A stretch of 64,000 nucleotides of DNA from an uncultured Phascolarctobacterium sp. (GCA_949285135.1 CASDXO010000002.1:1-64000), one strand, 5' to 3'. Counted from the stretch's first letter, positions 18,484 through 25,908 are shown. Notes: generated from the letters alone by a model not told the origin. Made by a program: numbers and translations.

Positions 18484-20082
18484 ATGAATAAAAATTTAAA
18501 ATATATTTTCTGGCTGGGAGCGATAATACTGCTTTTTTTCTGTAATGGCAGTCTGCAAATTACAGATTCTGTAGAATCGAATTATGCACTGACAGCAAAA
18601 GAAATGGTGCTTTCAGGTGATTGGTTGTCACCGCAGATATACGGGCATTATTGGTTTGATAAGCCGGTTATGTTTTACTGGTTAACAGCTGCAGCTTTTA
18701 AAGTATTTGGTTTTACGGAATTTGCGGCTCGGTTTTTCCCTTCTTTATTTGGATTGGCGGCTCTGGGTTTAATCTACTGGGGCGGCAGCAGATTATATAA
18801 TGAGCGGGCCGGTTTTTACAGCAGCATAGTATTACTCAGCTGCATCGAATTTTTCCTCATCAGTAAATCAGTTATTACGGATGCGGTTTTATTCTTATTT
18901 TTCAGCGGCACATTACTTTTTTTCTATCTTGCCTATACATCAGGCAGCAGACGCGACTGGTATTTTATGTATATCTGTGCAGCGCTGGCGACTTTGACCA
19001 AAGGGCCGGTAGGTTTTTTATTGCCCGGACTTATTATCACATTATTTATGATTTGGCAAAAGCAGTGGCGACTGCCATTGAGGATGCATTTAGTTACCGG
19101 CACAATTTTGTTTGCTCTGATTACAGTGCCCTGGTATGGTATGATGGTTTATCTGCATGGTGCAGATTTTCTTAATACTTTTTTGGGCACGCATAATTTT
19201 CTCAGGGCCACAGTATCTGAACATCCGCGTGATAATGTAATTTATTATTATACAGCGGTAAATCTTTTGGCTTTCTTTCCCTGGAGTATGCTGGTGCCGG
19301 TAATTGTTGTGCGGCTGGTGCGCAGAAAAAGTTTCGCCTTGCCGGAAAAAGAGCAGTTTCTGCTGCTGTGGGCTGGTACTATCTTCATCTTTTTTCAGTG
19401 CATGGCGACAAAGTATATTACCTATACCTATCCCATGCTTTTTCCGGGAGCATTACTGCTGGGCAGCTATTTGCAGCGGCATGAGAAAGTGCTGCACAGC
19501 AGATGGTTTTTAGGTTTAATTACAGGTGGATTTGCACTGCTGTCGCTTTCTGCGTATTGGAGCGTTGGTAAGGGCATTGCTGCAGGTAATATGCTGTATT
19601 TTATTCCTGCCGCGCTTACAGTGGGTCTGCTGCTTTATCCGTTACTGTGGCAGCAGAGCGGAGGTGCATTTTATAGTATAGGGTGCACCTGTGTTGCTTT
19701 TTATCTGGCATTAACTGCATGTATTGCCGTACCGTTTTCCGCACAGCGCTCGGCCAGAGATTTGGGGCTCTTACTGCCTCAGCTTACAGCTGCTGACAGT
19801 GTTGGCGTATATGGCAGCTATCCGACGTCAGCTGTATTTTATTCAGGAAAAAGAATCGTCAAACTTCTTCCGGCCAATGAGGTAAAAAATTTTCTGCCGC
19901 AGGCCTATTCCTGGAGCAGCAAGAATGTTATGCCGTACGCTGAGGTTGAGCAGGAGCAGTTCCCTCTGGTTATTGTAGGCAAAAGAAGAATGGACGATTT
20001 TGCTGTGATAAGTCAGGCGACATGGAATCCTAAAGTAATTTTACAGGACTGGATTATTGTGCAGCCTGCCGAGCAGGGTTGA
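18484..20082 (+). CDS. ArnT-like membrane glycosyltransferase (GT39/GT83 fold)
   Basis: A 532-residue polytopic protein with a first membrane helix (about 6-25) followed by a periplasmic catalytic loop containing ITDSVESNYALTAKEM. This corresponds to the Asp/Glu motif of undecaprenyl-phosphate-sugar transferases such as ArnT. YGHYWFDKPVMFYWLTA is the next family segment, and about eleven further membrane helices and a soluble C-terminal part follow. ArnT adds aminoarabinose to lipid A; other family members transfer other sugars. The adjacent two-component system supports a regulated envelope change, but no arnBCAD genes are nearby, so the donor sugar is unknown. Confidence 0.82.
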   Translation: MNKNLKYIFWLGAIILLFFCNGSLQITDSVESNYALTAKEMVLSGDWLSPQIYGHYWFDKPVMFYWLTAAAFKVFGFTEFAARFFPSLFGLAALGLIYWGGSRLYNERAGFYSSIVLLSCIEFFLISKSVITDAVLFLFFSGTLLFFYLAYTSGSRRDWYFMYICAALATLTKGPVGFLLPGLIITLFMIWQKQWRLPLRMHLVTGTILFALITVPWYGMMVYLHGADFLNTFLGTHNFLRATVSEHPRDNVIYYYTAVNLLAFFPWSMLVPVIVVRLVRRKSFALPEKEQFLLLWAGTIFIFFQCMATKYITYTYPMLFPGALLLGSYLQRHEKVLHSRWFLGLITGGFALLSLSAYWSVGKGIAAGNMLYFIPAALTVGLLLYPLLWQQSGGAFYSIGCTCVAFYLALTACIAVPFSAQRSARDLGLLLPQLTAADSVGVYGSYPTSAVFYSGKRIVKLLPANEVKNFLPQAYSWSSKNVMPYAEVEQEQFPLVIVGKRRMDDFAVISQATWNPKVILQDWIIVQPAEQG

Positions 20083-20100
20083 TTAACTAAGCTGACTCCC

Positions 20101-20138
20101 ATTATTCTTTAAATAATGTTATAATAAAAAAGAATAAT
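20101..20138 (+). promoter_or_regulatory. Extended -10 promoter enclosed by a 10-bp inverted repeat
   Basis: ATTATTCTTT (20101-20110) and AAAGAATAAT (20129-20138) are perfect inverted repeats separated by 18 bases. TGTTATAAT (20117-20125), an extended -10 element, lies between them. No clear -35 is visible. The repeat could be an operator for a repressor of the gene at 20159, or a weak hairpin. Confidence 0.4.
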
Positions 20139-20158
20139 GATATAGAGGAGTATTTCAG

Positions 20159-20548
20159 ATGCTGATAAAAAAATTTCCCGTACCATGTCGTATAGATTAT
20201 GTGCCGTCACCCTATGAGCCTGATGAAGATGGTGTAATGGATGTCGGCTACTGCTGCGGCAAGCTCAGTGACGGACGTGACTATCGTCTGGAATGCTGGC
20301 GCATGGATGATATGCTGATGGCAACAATAATGTTTTCAGATGCAGGACTTTCTGCCTATAATCGTCAGGATATGTACTGTCTGGTAGAGGCAGAGGAGCT
20401 GTTTAATTTTACTACAGAAAAACGCCCCATGCAGTGTGCCCGCACAGAAGATGATGCAGGAACTGCGGTGTGGGCTTTGAACATGATGCTGGCCAATAAT
20501 AAAGGAACTTATGGTGAGCTTTTGGTAAAACTGCAAAGTTATAAATAA
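20159..20548 (+). CDS. Hypothetical protein, 129 residues
   Basis: I do not recognise this protein. It has no signal peptide or membrane segment, so it should be cytoplasmic. It is rich in acidic residues and cysteines (YCCGKLSDGRDYRLECWRMDD, MYCLVEAEEL). GAGGAG precedes the ATG. The small cysteine-rich gene starts 23 bases downstream and probably shares its transcript; two strong terminators follow that gene. Codon use resembles the neighbours, so it is likely a real native gene. Confidence 0.7.
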   Translation: MLIKKFPVPCRIDYVPSPYEPDEDGVMDVGYCCGKLSDGRDYRLECWRMDDMLMATIMFSDAGLSAYNRQDMYCLVEAEELFNFTTEKRPMQCARTEDDAGTAVWALNMMLANNKGTYGELLVKLQSYK

Positions 20549-20571
20549 TCCATATGAGGAGGAGAAAGATT

Positions 20572-20721
20572 ATGGAAAGAGAACATTGCAATGAAGCTAA
20601 CTGCACCTGCCCGAAAAAGGAATGCCCTCGGCACGGTAAATGTTGTGAATGCATTATGAATCATCGCGGTAACGGTTCTTTAGTTTACTGCATGCGTGAT
20701 ATTGCAGCAGCACAGAAGTAA
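20572..20721 (+). CDS. Small cysteine-rich protein, DUF6485-like
   Basis: A 49-residue protein starting at ATG 20572 behind GAGGAGGAG. It has eight cysteines, most of them within residues 6-25 (HCNEANCTCPKKECPRHGK then CCEC), and a ninth near the end (VYCMRD). The pattern CTC...C-P-R-H/K-GKCCEC...H resembles from memory the small DUF6485 proteins common in Firmicutes, probably metal-binding. Function unknown. It is followed by an intrinsic terminator 12 bases after the stop. Confidence 0.75.
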   Translation: MEREHCNEANCTCPKKECPRHGKCCECIMNHRGNGSLVYCMRDIAAAQK

Positions 20722-20733
20722 AAAGGCAAATAA

Positions 20734-20767
20734 AAAGACCCGGAATTTTTCCGGGTCTTTATTTTTT
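20734..20767 (+). terminator. Intrinsic terminator after the cysteine-rich protein
   Basis: Ten-base-pair stem AAAGACCCGG / CCGGGTCTTT (20734-20743 with 20751-20760) with a seven-base loop and an A-interrupted T run. Confidence 0.9.
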
Positions 20768-20784
20768 TAACAAATTTGATTCTT

Positions 20785-20817
20785 AAAGCCGATGCGAATA
20801 TACGCATCGGCTTTTTG
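20785..20817 (+). terminator. Second tandem intrinsic terminator
   Basis: Twelve-base-pair stem AAAGCCGATGCG / CGCATCGGCTTT (20785-20796 with 20803-20814), six-base loop, then T5. Two strong terminators in a row insulate the adhesin promoter from upstream transcription. Confidence 0.9.
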
Positions 20818-20975
20818 CATAGATAGATAAATAAAAAAATTTGACAGAAATGTAAAAAAATAAAAATAAAATAAAAAGATTTTATATAAAAATAATTATA
20901 TTGAATATAAATAAAAATGCATAACAAAATTTGTTTTTGAGATAGAGATGAATAAATAATTAAAAATACGTATGT
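20818..20975 (+). other. AT-rich stretch upstream of the adhesin promoter
   Basis: This noncoding stretch is almost entirely A and T, with A tracts spaced roughly every helical turn, as in UP elements or intrinsically curved DNA. TTGACA occurs at 20841-20846, but I see no well-placed -10 after it. No gene is visible. Confidence 0.5.
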
Positions 20976-21003
20976 TTGACGGGGGGGGACAATATGCTAT
21001 GAT
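20976..21003 (+). promoter_or_regulatory. Adhesin promoter with poly-G tract in the spacer
   Basis: -35 TTGACG at 20976-20981 runs directly into a tract of eight G (20981-20988). The spacer totals 16 bases (20982-20997) and ends in TGC, followed by -10 TATGAT at 20998-21003, an extended -10. Gaining one G would give the optimal 17-base spacer. Poly-G tracts in this position cause phase-variable transcription by slipped-strand mispairing in Neisseria surface-protein genes. No other promoter is evident between the terminators and the adhesin. Confidence 0.65.
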
Positions 21004-21027
21004 TGGTATAAATAAAAGTTAATTATA

Positions 21028-21102
21028 TTCAGTCTTGACTGGAATTTTTATACAGTGCGATTGTATGCAAAAAATATTATTTTTATGCAAAGCAAGACTG
21101 AG
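21028..21102 (+). promoter_or_regulatory. Hairpin in the adhesin 5' untranslated region
   Basis: TCAGTCTTG (21029-21037) pairs with CAAGACTGA (21093-21101). Inside, TGCAAAAAATA can pair imperfectly with TATTTTTATGCA. It lies in the roughly 140-base leader, after the predicted transcription start and about 50 bases before the ATG. It may stabilise the mRNA. Confidence 0.45.
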
Positions 21103-21149
21103 AAAAACCTGCTTTTATTTATAACTATATCAAAGAGGAAGGGATTTTT

Positions 21150-24100
21150 ATGTCAAAAACAAAGAAATCTAAACTTTTGGCATCTATGTTATGTGCAACA
21201 GTAATGGCTGGTTTGTATGCTGGTCCGGTAATGGCAGGAAGTGTAGATAGTATTACAGGTGATAATACAGGCGTTCATATTAATATCGGCTATGAGATGG
21301 ATGAAAACACGTCAGTCAATGGCGGAACCATTAATGGTAGCGATGGTCTATATGTTACTGGCGCATTGGGCAATAGTGACGGTGCTTTAAATCATAAAAT
21401 TGCTGGTCGTTTGACAATTTCATCAGAGGCTATAGTTAATTCTCTTGAAAGTAAATCCTTTAATGAGCTGACTATAGGTGGTACTACTTTTAATACTACT
21501 AATATCCAAAGTTTTAAAACAGAGTATGAAGAATTAAAAAATAAAGTAGATCAATTAGAAGGTGGAGAAGACTTAACTCCTAGAGTTGAAGCGCTTGAAA
21601 CTAATACAACTGGTATTAGTCGTGATGGTAATACTACAAAAATTTCTGGTAGTTTAGAAACTGGTACCATCACTGCAGCTAATGGTAATTTCAAGGTTAC
21701 CGATACTGGTGCTATTACTGCCCAAAGAGGTTCCAAAATCGGCTCTGCTTATTTTGGAAATGGATATGTATCGGTAAATGATGGTAACGAAACTGAAGCA
21801 TCAATTGGTGGTAATCATCGTGATGGTGGATATTTGAAGTTAAATACTAAAGATGATGAACTTGTTGAACTCACAGGTGACCAACTGAGAGATATTAAAA
21901 ATGGCACACAGAATATAAAATATGATGAAGGAAACAGACAAACTGTAATTGAAGGTGCAACCAGCTTTGATGCAAGTGGTATGGGCATTGAAAGCATGGG
22001 TGGTCAGACTACTTTAGTTGGTGGTCAGGCTGTATTTAGAGACCAAAATGGTCAGTTTACTCAAGTTATGGGCGGTACTGTTAACGCTTCTCAAGATGTT
22101 GTTGCCAATGGTACAAGTTTGGTTGCCGTAGGTACAAAAACAAGTGAACTGGAAGAAAAGACTACCGCAATAGAATATACTCCTGGAAATCCTGATGGTA
22201 TTGGTTCTCAAAAATTAGGTACAACTACCATAAATGATATTTTAAAGGCTGATGTATTTACTGCAAATTCAGGTACCGTTGGTGGAGTGACCATGATGGA
22301 TGGCTCCTTGTATGCTGCGAGTGGCAACTTCCTGGTTGATGAAACTGGTAATGTTACTGCAAAAATGGTAACTACAGAAAATGTAGCTTCTGCAAATTAT
22401 GATTTGGAAACTGTTGGTTCAAAACTTTCAGATTTAGATAATAGCATATCTGGTGACGATGGATTAGTTAAGAGAGTAGAAAAGGTTGAATATAATACAT
22501 CAGAAATTAGTGTGGTAGGTTCTGGAAATAATAAATGGACCAATGTGTCTTCTAACATGAATGTTCAAGGCGATTTTAAAGTATCTGGTAATACAGAAGT
22601 ATCTGGTAATATAGAAGTATCTGGTAATACAAAGATTGGTGGAACACTGGTCGCTCAAGAGGTTGCTAATAAACAAGGTGTGACATTAAGTAATCTTGAT
22701 AGTAGATTAGATATTGGAGAGGCAGATATTGATGCACTGCAAAATAAAACAACAGATATCAGATATGCTGATGGTGTAACTGAAATTGGTAATGGTGCAT
22801 TAGCTGTGAATAATGAAGGTTATGTAACTATTAATCAGGGTATGATAACAGCTGATATTAGTAATGGTTTAGTAACCATGGGTAATAACATTGAGCTGAA
22901 TACTCAAGATGGTATCATCAAAGCTGAAAACTTCCAAACAAATAAATATGATTTAAATTCTGTTGGGGAAGAGCTTGATGCTTTAGGTGGTAGTGTGAGC
23001 GTTGATATCAGTGATTTGAAACGTAAAACTACTGATATTGAATATGCAGATGGCGTAACTACTATTGCAAATACAACCAATTTTAGTGAAGATGGAATGC
23101 AAGTAAATGCTGGAAGCAGTTATTTAAATGTTGATAAAGATAAAGTTGTACTTACAAATAATGGTAGTGGCATTTCTATAAGTGATGAAGGTATGTCTTT
23201 GTTTAGCCAAGGCGGATCAAATGAGATTAGAGTTACAAATACTGGAACCGAATTTGTCAATGCTTTAAATGGAACAACAACTATTATTGATGGTGGCGCA
23301 ATTACAGCAGATAGTTTGACTTTAGGTGAAATGAATGTTAAAGAAGCTATCACAAACTTGCAAGATACCGTTGGTGGTATGGTTGATGCTGGTCTTCCTG
23401 ACAAAGTTGCAGGTATCGAACGTAATGGTGAAACTACTACTATTGAGGGTACTTTAAGTGTTTCTAAAGACTTCATTGGTGCTAATATTGAAGGTTCAAT
23501 CTTTGGTGTTTCTGATGAAGATGTAACAATTGCACATGGTTCTAATGGTATTGCAATCAATAACATGGGTGTACAACTCAGTGGCAATGTTTACTTTGAT
23601 GGAAAAGATGGCAACAGCTATACTTTAGCAGATTTAGAAGATCGTGTAAGCATCCTTGAAGATAAAACTCAAAACATTACTGGCTCTAAACCTGGAACTG
23701 GCGAAGGCGGTAGCACTGTACCTCCGACAAATGATGGACATACCGGTATTGAAGGAGATGTAACTGTTGGTGGTGAAATTAATGCCGGTAGCGGTACTAT
23801 TGGTGGCGTAACTATGGAAGATGGTCAGTTAACTGCTGATAAAGCAACTATTGGTGATGTAACTGTTGGTGGCAGTCTTAATGTAGCCGATAAAGTTACG
23901 GCTGATAAAGACGGAGTAACTGTCAAAGGTGACGGTGAAAATAATGTTAAGATTGATGGTAATGACGTCAGCGTATCTTGGAAAGATGATGAAGGAAATA
24001 GTTATGAAACCAGCATCAGAGATAACTATGAAGCTATCAACGACCTTGACAACCGTGTAACTGGTGAAGTTAACCGTCTGGATAACCGCATTGATAAAGT

Positions 24101-24497
24101 AGAAGATCGCGTAGATAAAGTAGGCGCAATGGCAGCAGCAATTGCTAACCTGCGTACTATGGGCTATGACCCTGCGGCTCCGACTGAAATTGCAGTTGGC
24201 ATTGGTCAGTACAGAGATGAAACTGGTGCAGCTCTCGGCCTGTTCCACTATCCGAACCGCGACTTCATGCTGAGCCTGTCCGTATCCACCTCCGGTGACG
24301 AAGTAATGGGCGGCATTGGCGCAACCTGGAAATTTGGTCGTAAAACTCCGGAACAAATGCTGGCAGCTGAAAAAGAAAAAGCAGCCAAAGCAAAACTCGC
24401 TAAAGCTGAAGCCATGAAAAAAGCTGCAGCAGAAGCAAAAGTTGCTGCCCAACAGGAAAGACATGCCAAAATGGCAGCTGAAAAAGTAGCAAAATAA
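21150..24497 (+). CDS. Trimeric autotransporter adhesin with YadA-type anchor
   Basis: A 1115-residue surface protein. A signal peptide (residues 1-30, ending GPVMA/GS) is followed by a passenger built from recurring stalk and neck units of the form L-x3-TT-x-IEYADGVT-x-I (for example KTTDIRYADGVTEI and KTTDIEYADGVTTI) between GGVTMxDG and SGNF beta segments. A coiled coil (LDNRIDKVEDRVDKVGAMAA) leads to a four-strand YadA-type anchor (about 985-1062) ending ATWKF. Unusually, 52 more residues follow, Lys/Ala/Glu-rich and helical. The passenger DNA is richer in A+T than the anchor DNA. The protein should sit as a trimer in the outer membrane and mediate adhesion. Confidence 0.92.
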   Translation: MSKTKKSKLLASMLCATVMAGLYAGPVMAGSVDSITGDNTGVHINIGYEMDENTSVNGGTINGSDGLYVTGALGNSDGALNHKIAGRLTISSEAIVNSLESKSFNELTIGGTTFNTTNIQSFKTEYEELKNKVDQLEGGEDLTPRVEALETNTTGISRDGNTTKISGSLETGTITAANGNFKVTDTGAITAQRGSKIGSAYFGNGYVSVNDGNETEASIGGNHRDGGYLKLNTKDDELVELTGDQLRDIKNGTQNIKYDEGNRQTVIEGATSFDASGMGIESMGGQTTLVGGQAVFRDQNGQFTQVMGGTVNASQDVVANGTSLVAVGTKTSELEEKTTAIEYTPGNPDGIGSQKLGTTTINDILKADVFTANSGTVGGVTMMDGSLYAASGNFLVDETGNVTAKMVTTENVASANYDLETVGSKLSDLDNSISGDDGLVKRVEKVEYNTSEISVVGSGNNKWTNVSSNMNVQGDFKVSGNTEVSGNIEVSGNTKIGGTLVAQEVANKQGVTLSNLDSRLDIGEADIDALQNKTTDIRYADGVTEIGNGALAVNNEGYVTINQGMITADISNGLVTMGNNIELNTQDGIIKAENFQTNKYDLNSVGEELDALGGSVSVDISDLKRKTTDIEYADGVTTIANTTNFSEDGMQVNAGSSYLNVDKDKVVLTNNGSGISISDEGMSLFSQGGSNEIRVTNTGTEFVNALNGTTTIIDGGAITADSLTLGEMNVKEAITNLQDTVGGMVDAGLPDKVAGIERNGETTTIEGTLSVSKDFIGANIEGSIFGVSDEDVTIAHGSNGIAINNMGVQLSGNVYFDGKDGNSYTLADLEDRVSILEDKTQNITGSKPGTGEGGSTVPPTNDGHTGIEGDVTVGGEINAGSGTIGGVTMEDGQLTADKATIGDVTVGGSLNVADKVTADKDGVTVKGDGENNVKIDGNDVSVSWKDDEGNSYETSIRDNYEAINDLDNRVTGEVNRLDNRIDKVEDRVDKVGAMAAAIANLRTMGYDPAAPTEIAVGIGQYRDETGAALGLFHYPNRDFMLSLSVSTSGDEVMGGIGATWKFGRKTPEQMLAAEKEKAAKAKLAKAEAMKKAAAEAKVAAQQERHAKMAAEKVAK
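22581..22634 (+). repeat. Three 18-bp tandem repeats inside the adhesin gene
   Basis: Three near-identical 18-base copies start at 22581, 22599 and 22617 (GTATCTGGTAATACAGAA and variants), encoding VSGNTE, VSGNIE and VSGNTK. Unit length is a multiple of three, so copy-number change would alter stalk length without breaking the frame. Confidence 0.85.
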
Positions 24498-24541
24498 TTA
24501 AATACTAATAACAAGTTGTCAGGTATCAGTAAAACTAAATG

Positions 24542-24584
24542 AGTAAACTAAGGCAGGGTGGTCTTGCCTTAGTTTACTTTTTAT
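24542..24584 (+). terminator. Intrinsic terminator after the adhesin
   Basis: Fourteen-base-pair perfect stem (24542-24555 with 24565-24578) and a T run. It separates the adhesin from the downstream secreted-protein genes. Confidence 0.9.
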
Positions 24585-24600
24585 CATAAGGAGAAAATAT

Positions 24601-25011
24601 ATGAAAAAAGTAATAATGATTTTAACCGCAATTTTTACCATAGCTTTTGCAGGTATCTGCATGGCAGCAGATGGTGCAGACCTGAATAAACAGCAAGCTG
24701 CAGCAGAAACTTTTATTAAAGCATTCAGTCAGACAGTACCTTCCTATAACGACTTTACCAAAGGCTTTGATGCACAGCTCAAAAAGAAATTTAATGAAAA
24801 TACTTATACAGTTCTGCAAAACCAGGTAAAAGATAAATTCGGCAGGATGAAAGAAGCAAAATTCTATTCTTTCCAAAGATTTGACCAAATTGACAGGGTT
24901 ACCTATATTGCTGCCTTCAGCAAAGAAAAATTGGTTAGTATAAATCTTGCATTTAACAAAGATAACAAGATGATAGATTTTGCTCTCAGCCCTGTAGAAC
25001 AAAATAAATAA
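24601..25011 (+). CDS. Secreted protein of unknown function, 136 residues
   Basis: A signal peptide (about residues 1-22, hydrophobic core then GICMA/AD) predicts export to the periplasm. The mature part of about 114 residues begins with a helical segment (LNKQQAAAETFIKAF) and continues with alternating beta-like segments (VTYIAAFSKEKLVSINLAF). The size and layout recall DUF3887-type small periplasmic domains, but I cannot confirm the family. AAGGAG precedes the ATG by 8 bases. It is followed after seven bases by another secreted protein gene and then a regulator, probably one operon. Confidence 0.75.
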   Translation: MKKVIMILTAIFTIAFAGICMAADGADLNKQQAAAETFIKAFSQTVPSYNDFTKGFDAQLKKKFNENTYTVLQNQVKDKFGRMKEAKFYSFQRFDQIDRVTYIAAFSKEKLVSINLAFNKDNKMIDFALSPVEQNK

Positions 25012-25018
25012 TTAAACC

Positions 25019-25492
25019 ATGAAGCTGATACGTTTACTTACAATCACAATTATCTTGCTGTTTTCTTTATCTTTAACATTGACTGCTGATGCGCAGAAGC
25101 TGCAGAAAGCAGGTAATACTGACTGCGGTATCCTCTATGTCGACACGGACACTGTAAGGACAGTAAAAAAAGACGGACAATATTACCTTGCAGTAGCAGC
25201 AGAAGAAAAATATACTGATGCAGAATTTCTTGCCTCTTTAAGGCAGGGAGAAGATATGCAGCAGGCAACAGCAGCAGTGTATCTGTATTTATTTGATAAC
25301 AGGGGAGCAAATTACTGTATAGCGGCAGCATATATTGTAGATGCAGAGGGAAAAGTATGTGCTGACGTAGGCAGCAATATGACACTTCTGCCAGTAGGTA
25401 AGGACAAAACAATGAGCAATGCTTACAGCATGGCGTTGAAAGCCTTGGAAAACAAAAACAGGTGGCAGAAGAAAAAGAACTTTATAAGATAG
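25019..25492 (+). CDS. Secreted protein of unknown function, 157 residues
   Basis: A signal peptide (about 1-25, a long Leu/Ile/Thr-rich core ending TADA/QK) directs it across the inner membrane. The mature protein contains two or three cysteines (NTDCGILY, NYCIAAAY, GKVCADVG) and ends with a basic tail. I do not recognise a family. The ATG lies only seven bases after the preceding stop, and a weak Shine-Dalgarno lies inside the upstream gene's end, so translational coupling is likely. Confidence 0.7.
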   Translation: MKLIRLLTITIILLFSLSLTLTADAQKLQKAGNTDCGILYVDTDTVRTVKKDGQYYLAVAAEEKYTDAEFLASLRQGEDMQQATAAVYLYLFDNRGANYCIAAAYIVDAEGKVCADVGSNMTLLPVGKDKTMSNAYSMALKALENKNRWQKKKNFIR

Positions 25493-25504
25493 GGGGATGT
25501 GATG

Positions 25505-25837
25505 ATGTCGGAAGATATCAAGGAAATAGATTACAGAAAAATAGGTGAAAACATCAGATTCACCAGGATGTCAAAAGGTGTATCGCAGATAAAGCTGGCC
25601 AGATCACTGGACATATCACAGACCCATATGAGCAATATAGAAAATGGAAATACGGGGCTAAGCCTGGCGACAGCTATAAAAATCAGTAAATATCTGGGAT
25701 GCAGTATAGACGAGCTTGTTTATGGTAAAAAAGAAGAAAATGAAAAGAAATCTGAACAGGATATACTTGCAGGATTTTCAGCAGAAGATTTAATAGATGC
25801 ACTGCGATTGATTGCTTTGAAAAATAAGTTAAAATAA
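25505..25837 (+). CDS. XRE-family helix-turn-helix regulator
   Basis: A 110-residue protein with an HTH_3 domain at about residues 8-65: IGENIRFTRMSKGVSQIKLA, then DISQTHMSNIENG and ISKYLGCSIDELVYG, the usual Cro/CI layout. A Lys/Glu-rich linker and a short C-terminal helix follow. GTG 25499, ATG 25502 and ATG 25505 are all in frame; I chose 25505 because it is best spaced from AGGGGG at 25491. It is the last gene of a unit with two secreted proteins. Targets are unknown. Confidence 0.88.
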   Translation: MSEDIKEIDYRKIGENIRFTRMSKGVSQIKLARSLDISQTHMSNIENGNTGLSLATAIKISKYLGCSIDELVYGKKEENEKKSEQDILAGFSAEDLIDALRLIALKNKLK

Positions 25838-25870
25838 AATGAACGTATATGACAGTATTATGACTAAAAT

Positions 25871-25908
25871 AAAAAATGTCGATGTATTATAATACATCGA
25901 CATTTTTT
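25871..25908. terminator. Bidirectional terminator between converging genes
   Basis: Near-perfect palindrome: an 18-base arm (25871-25888) complementary to 25891-25908, with A6 on the left and T6 on the right, so it can terminate both the + strand regulator and the - strand transporter. Confidence 0.9.

Noticed and set aside
20685-20927. Minus-strand frame in the AT-rich stretch before the adhesin
   Set aside because: It crosses both intrinsic terminators and is composed of low-complexity hydrophobic residues from A/T-rich DNA.
22581-22634. Tandem repeats as a possible CRISPR array
   Set aside because: The units are contiguous without spacers and are translated as part of the adhesin stalk.
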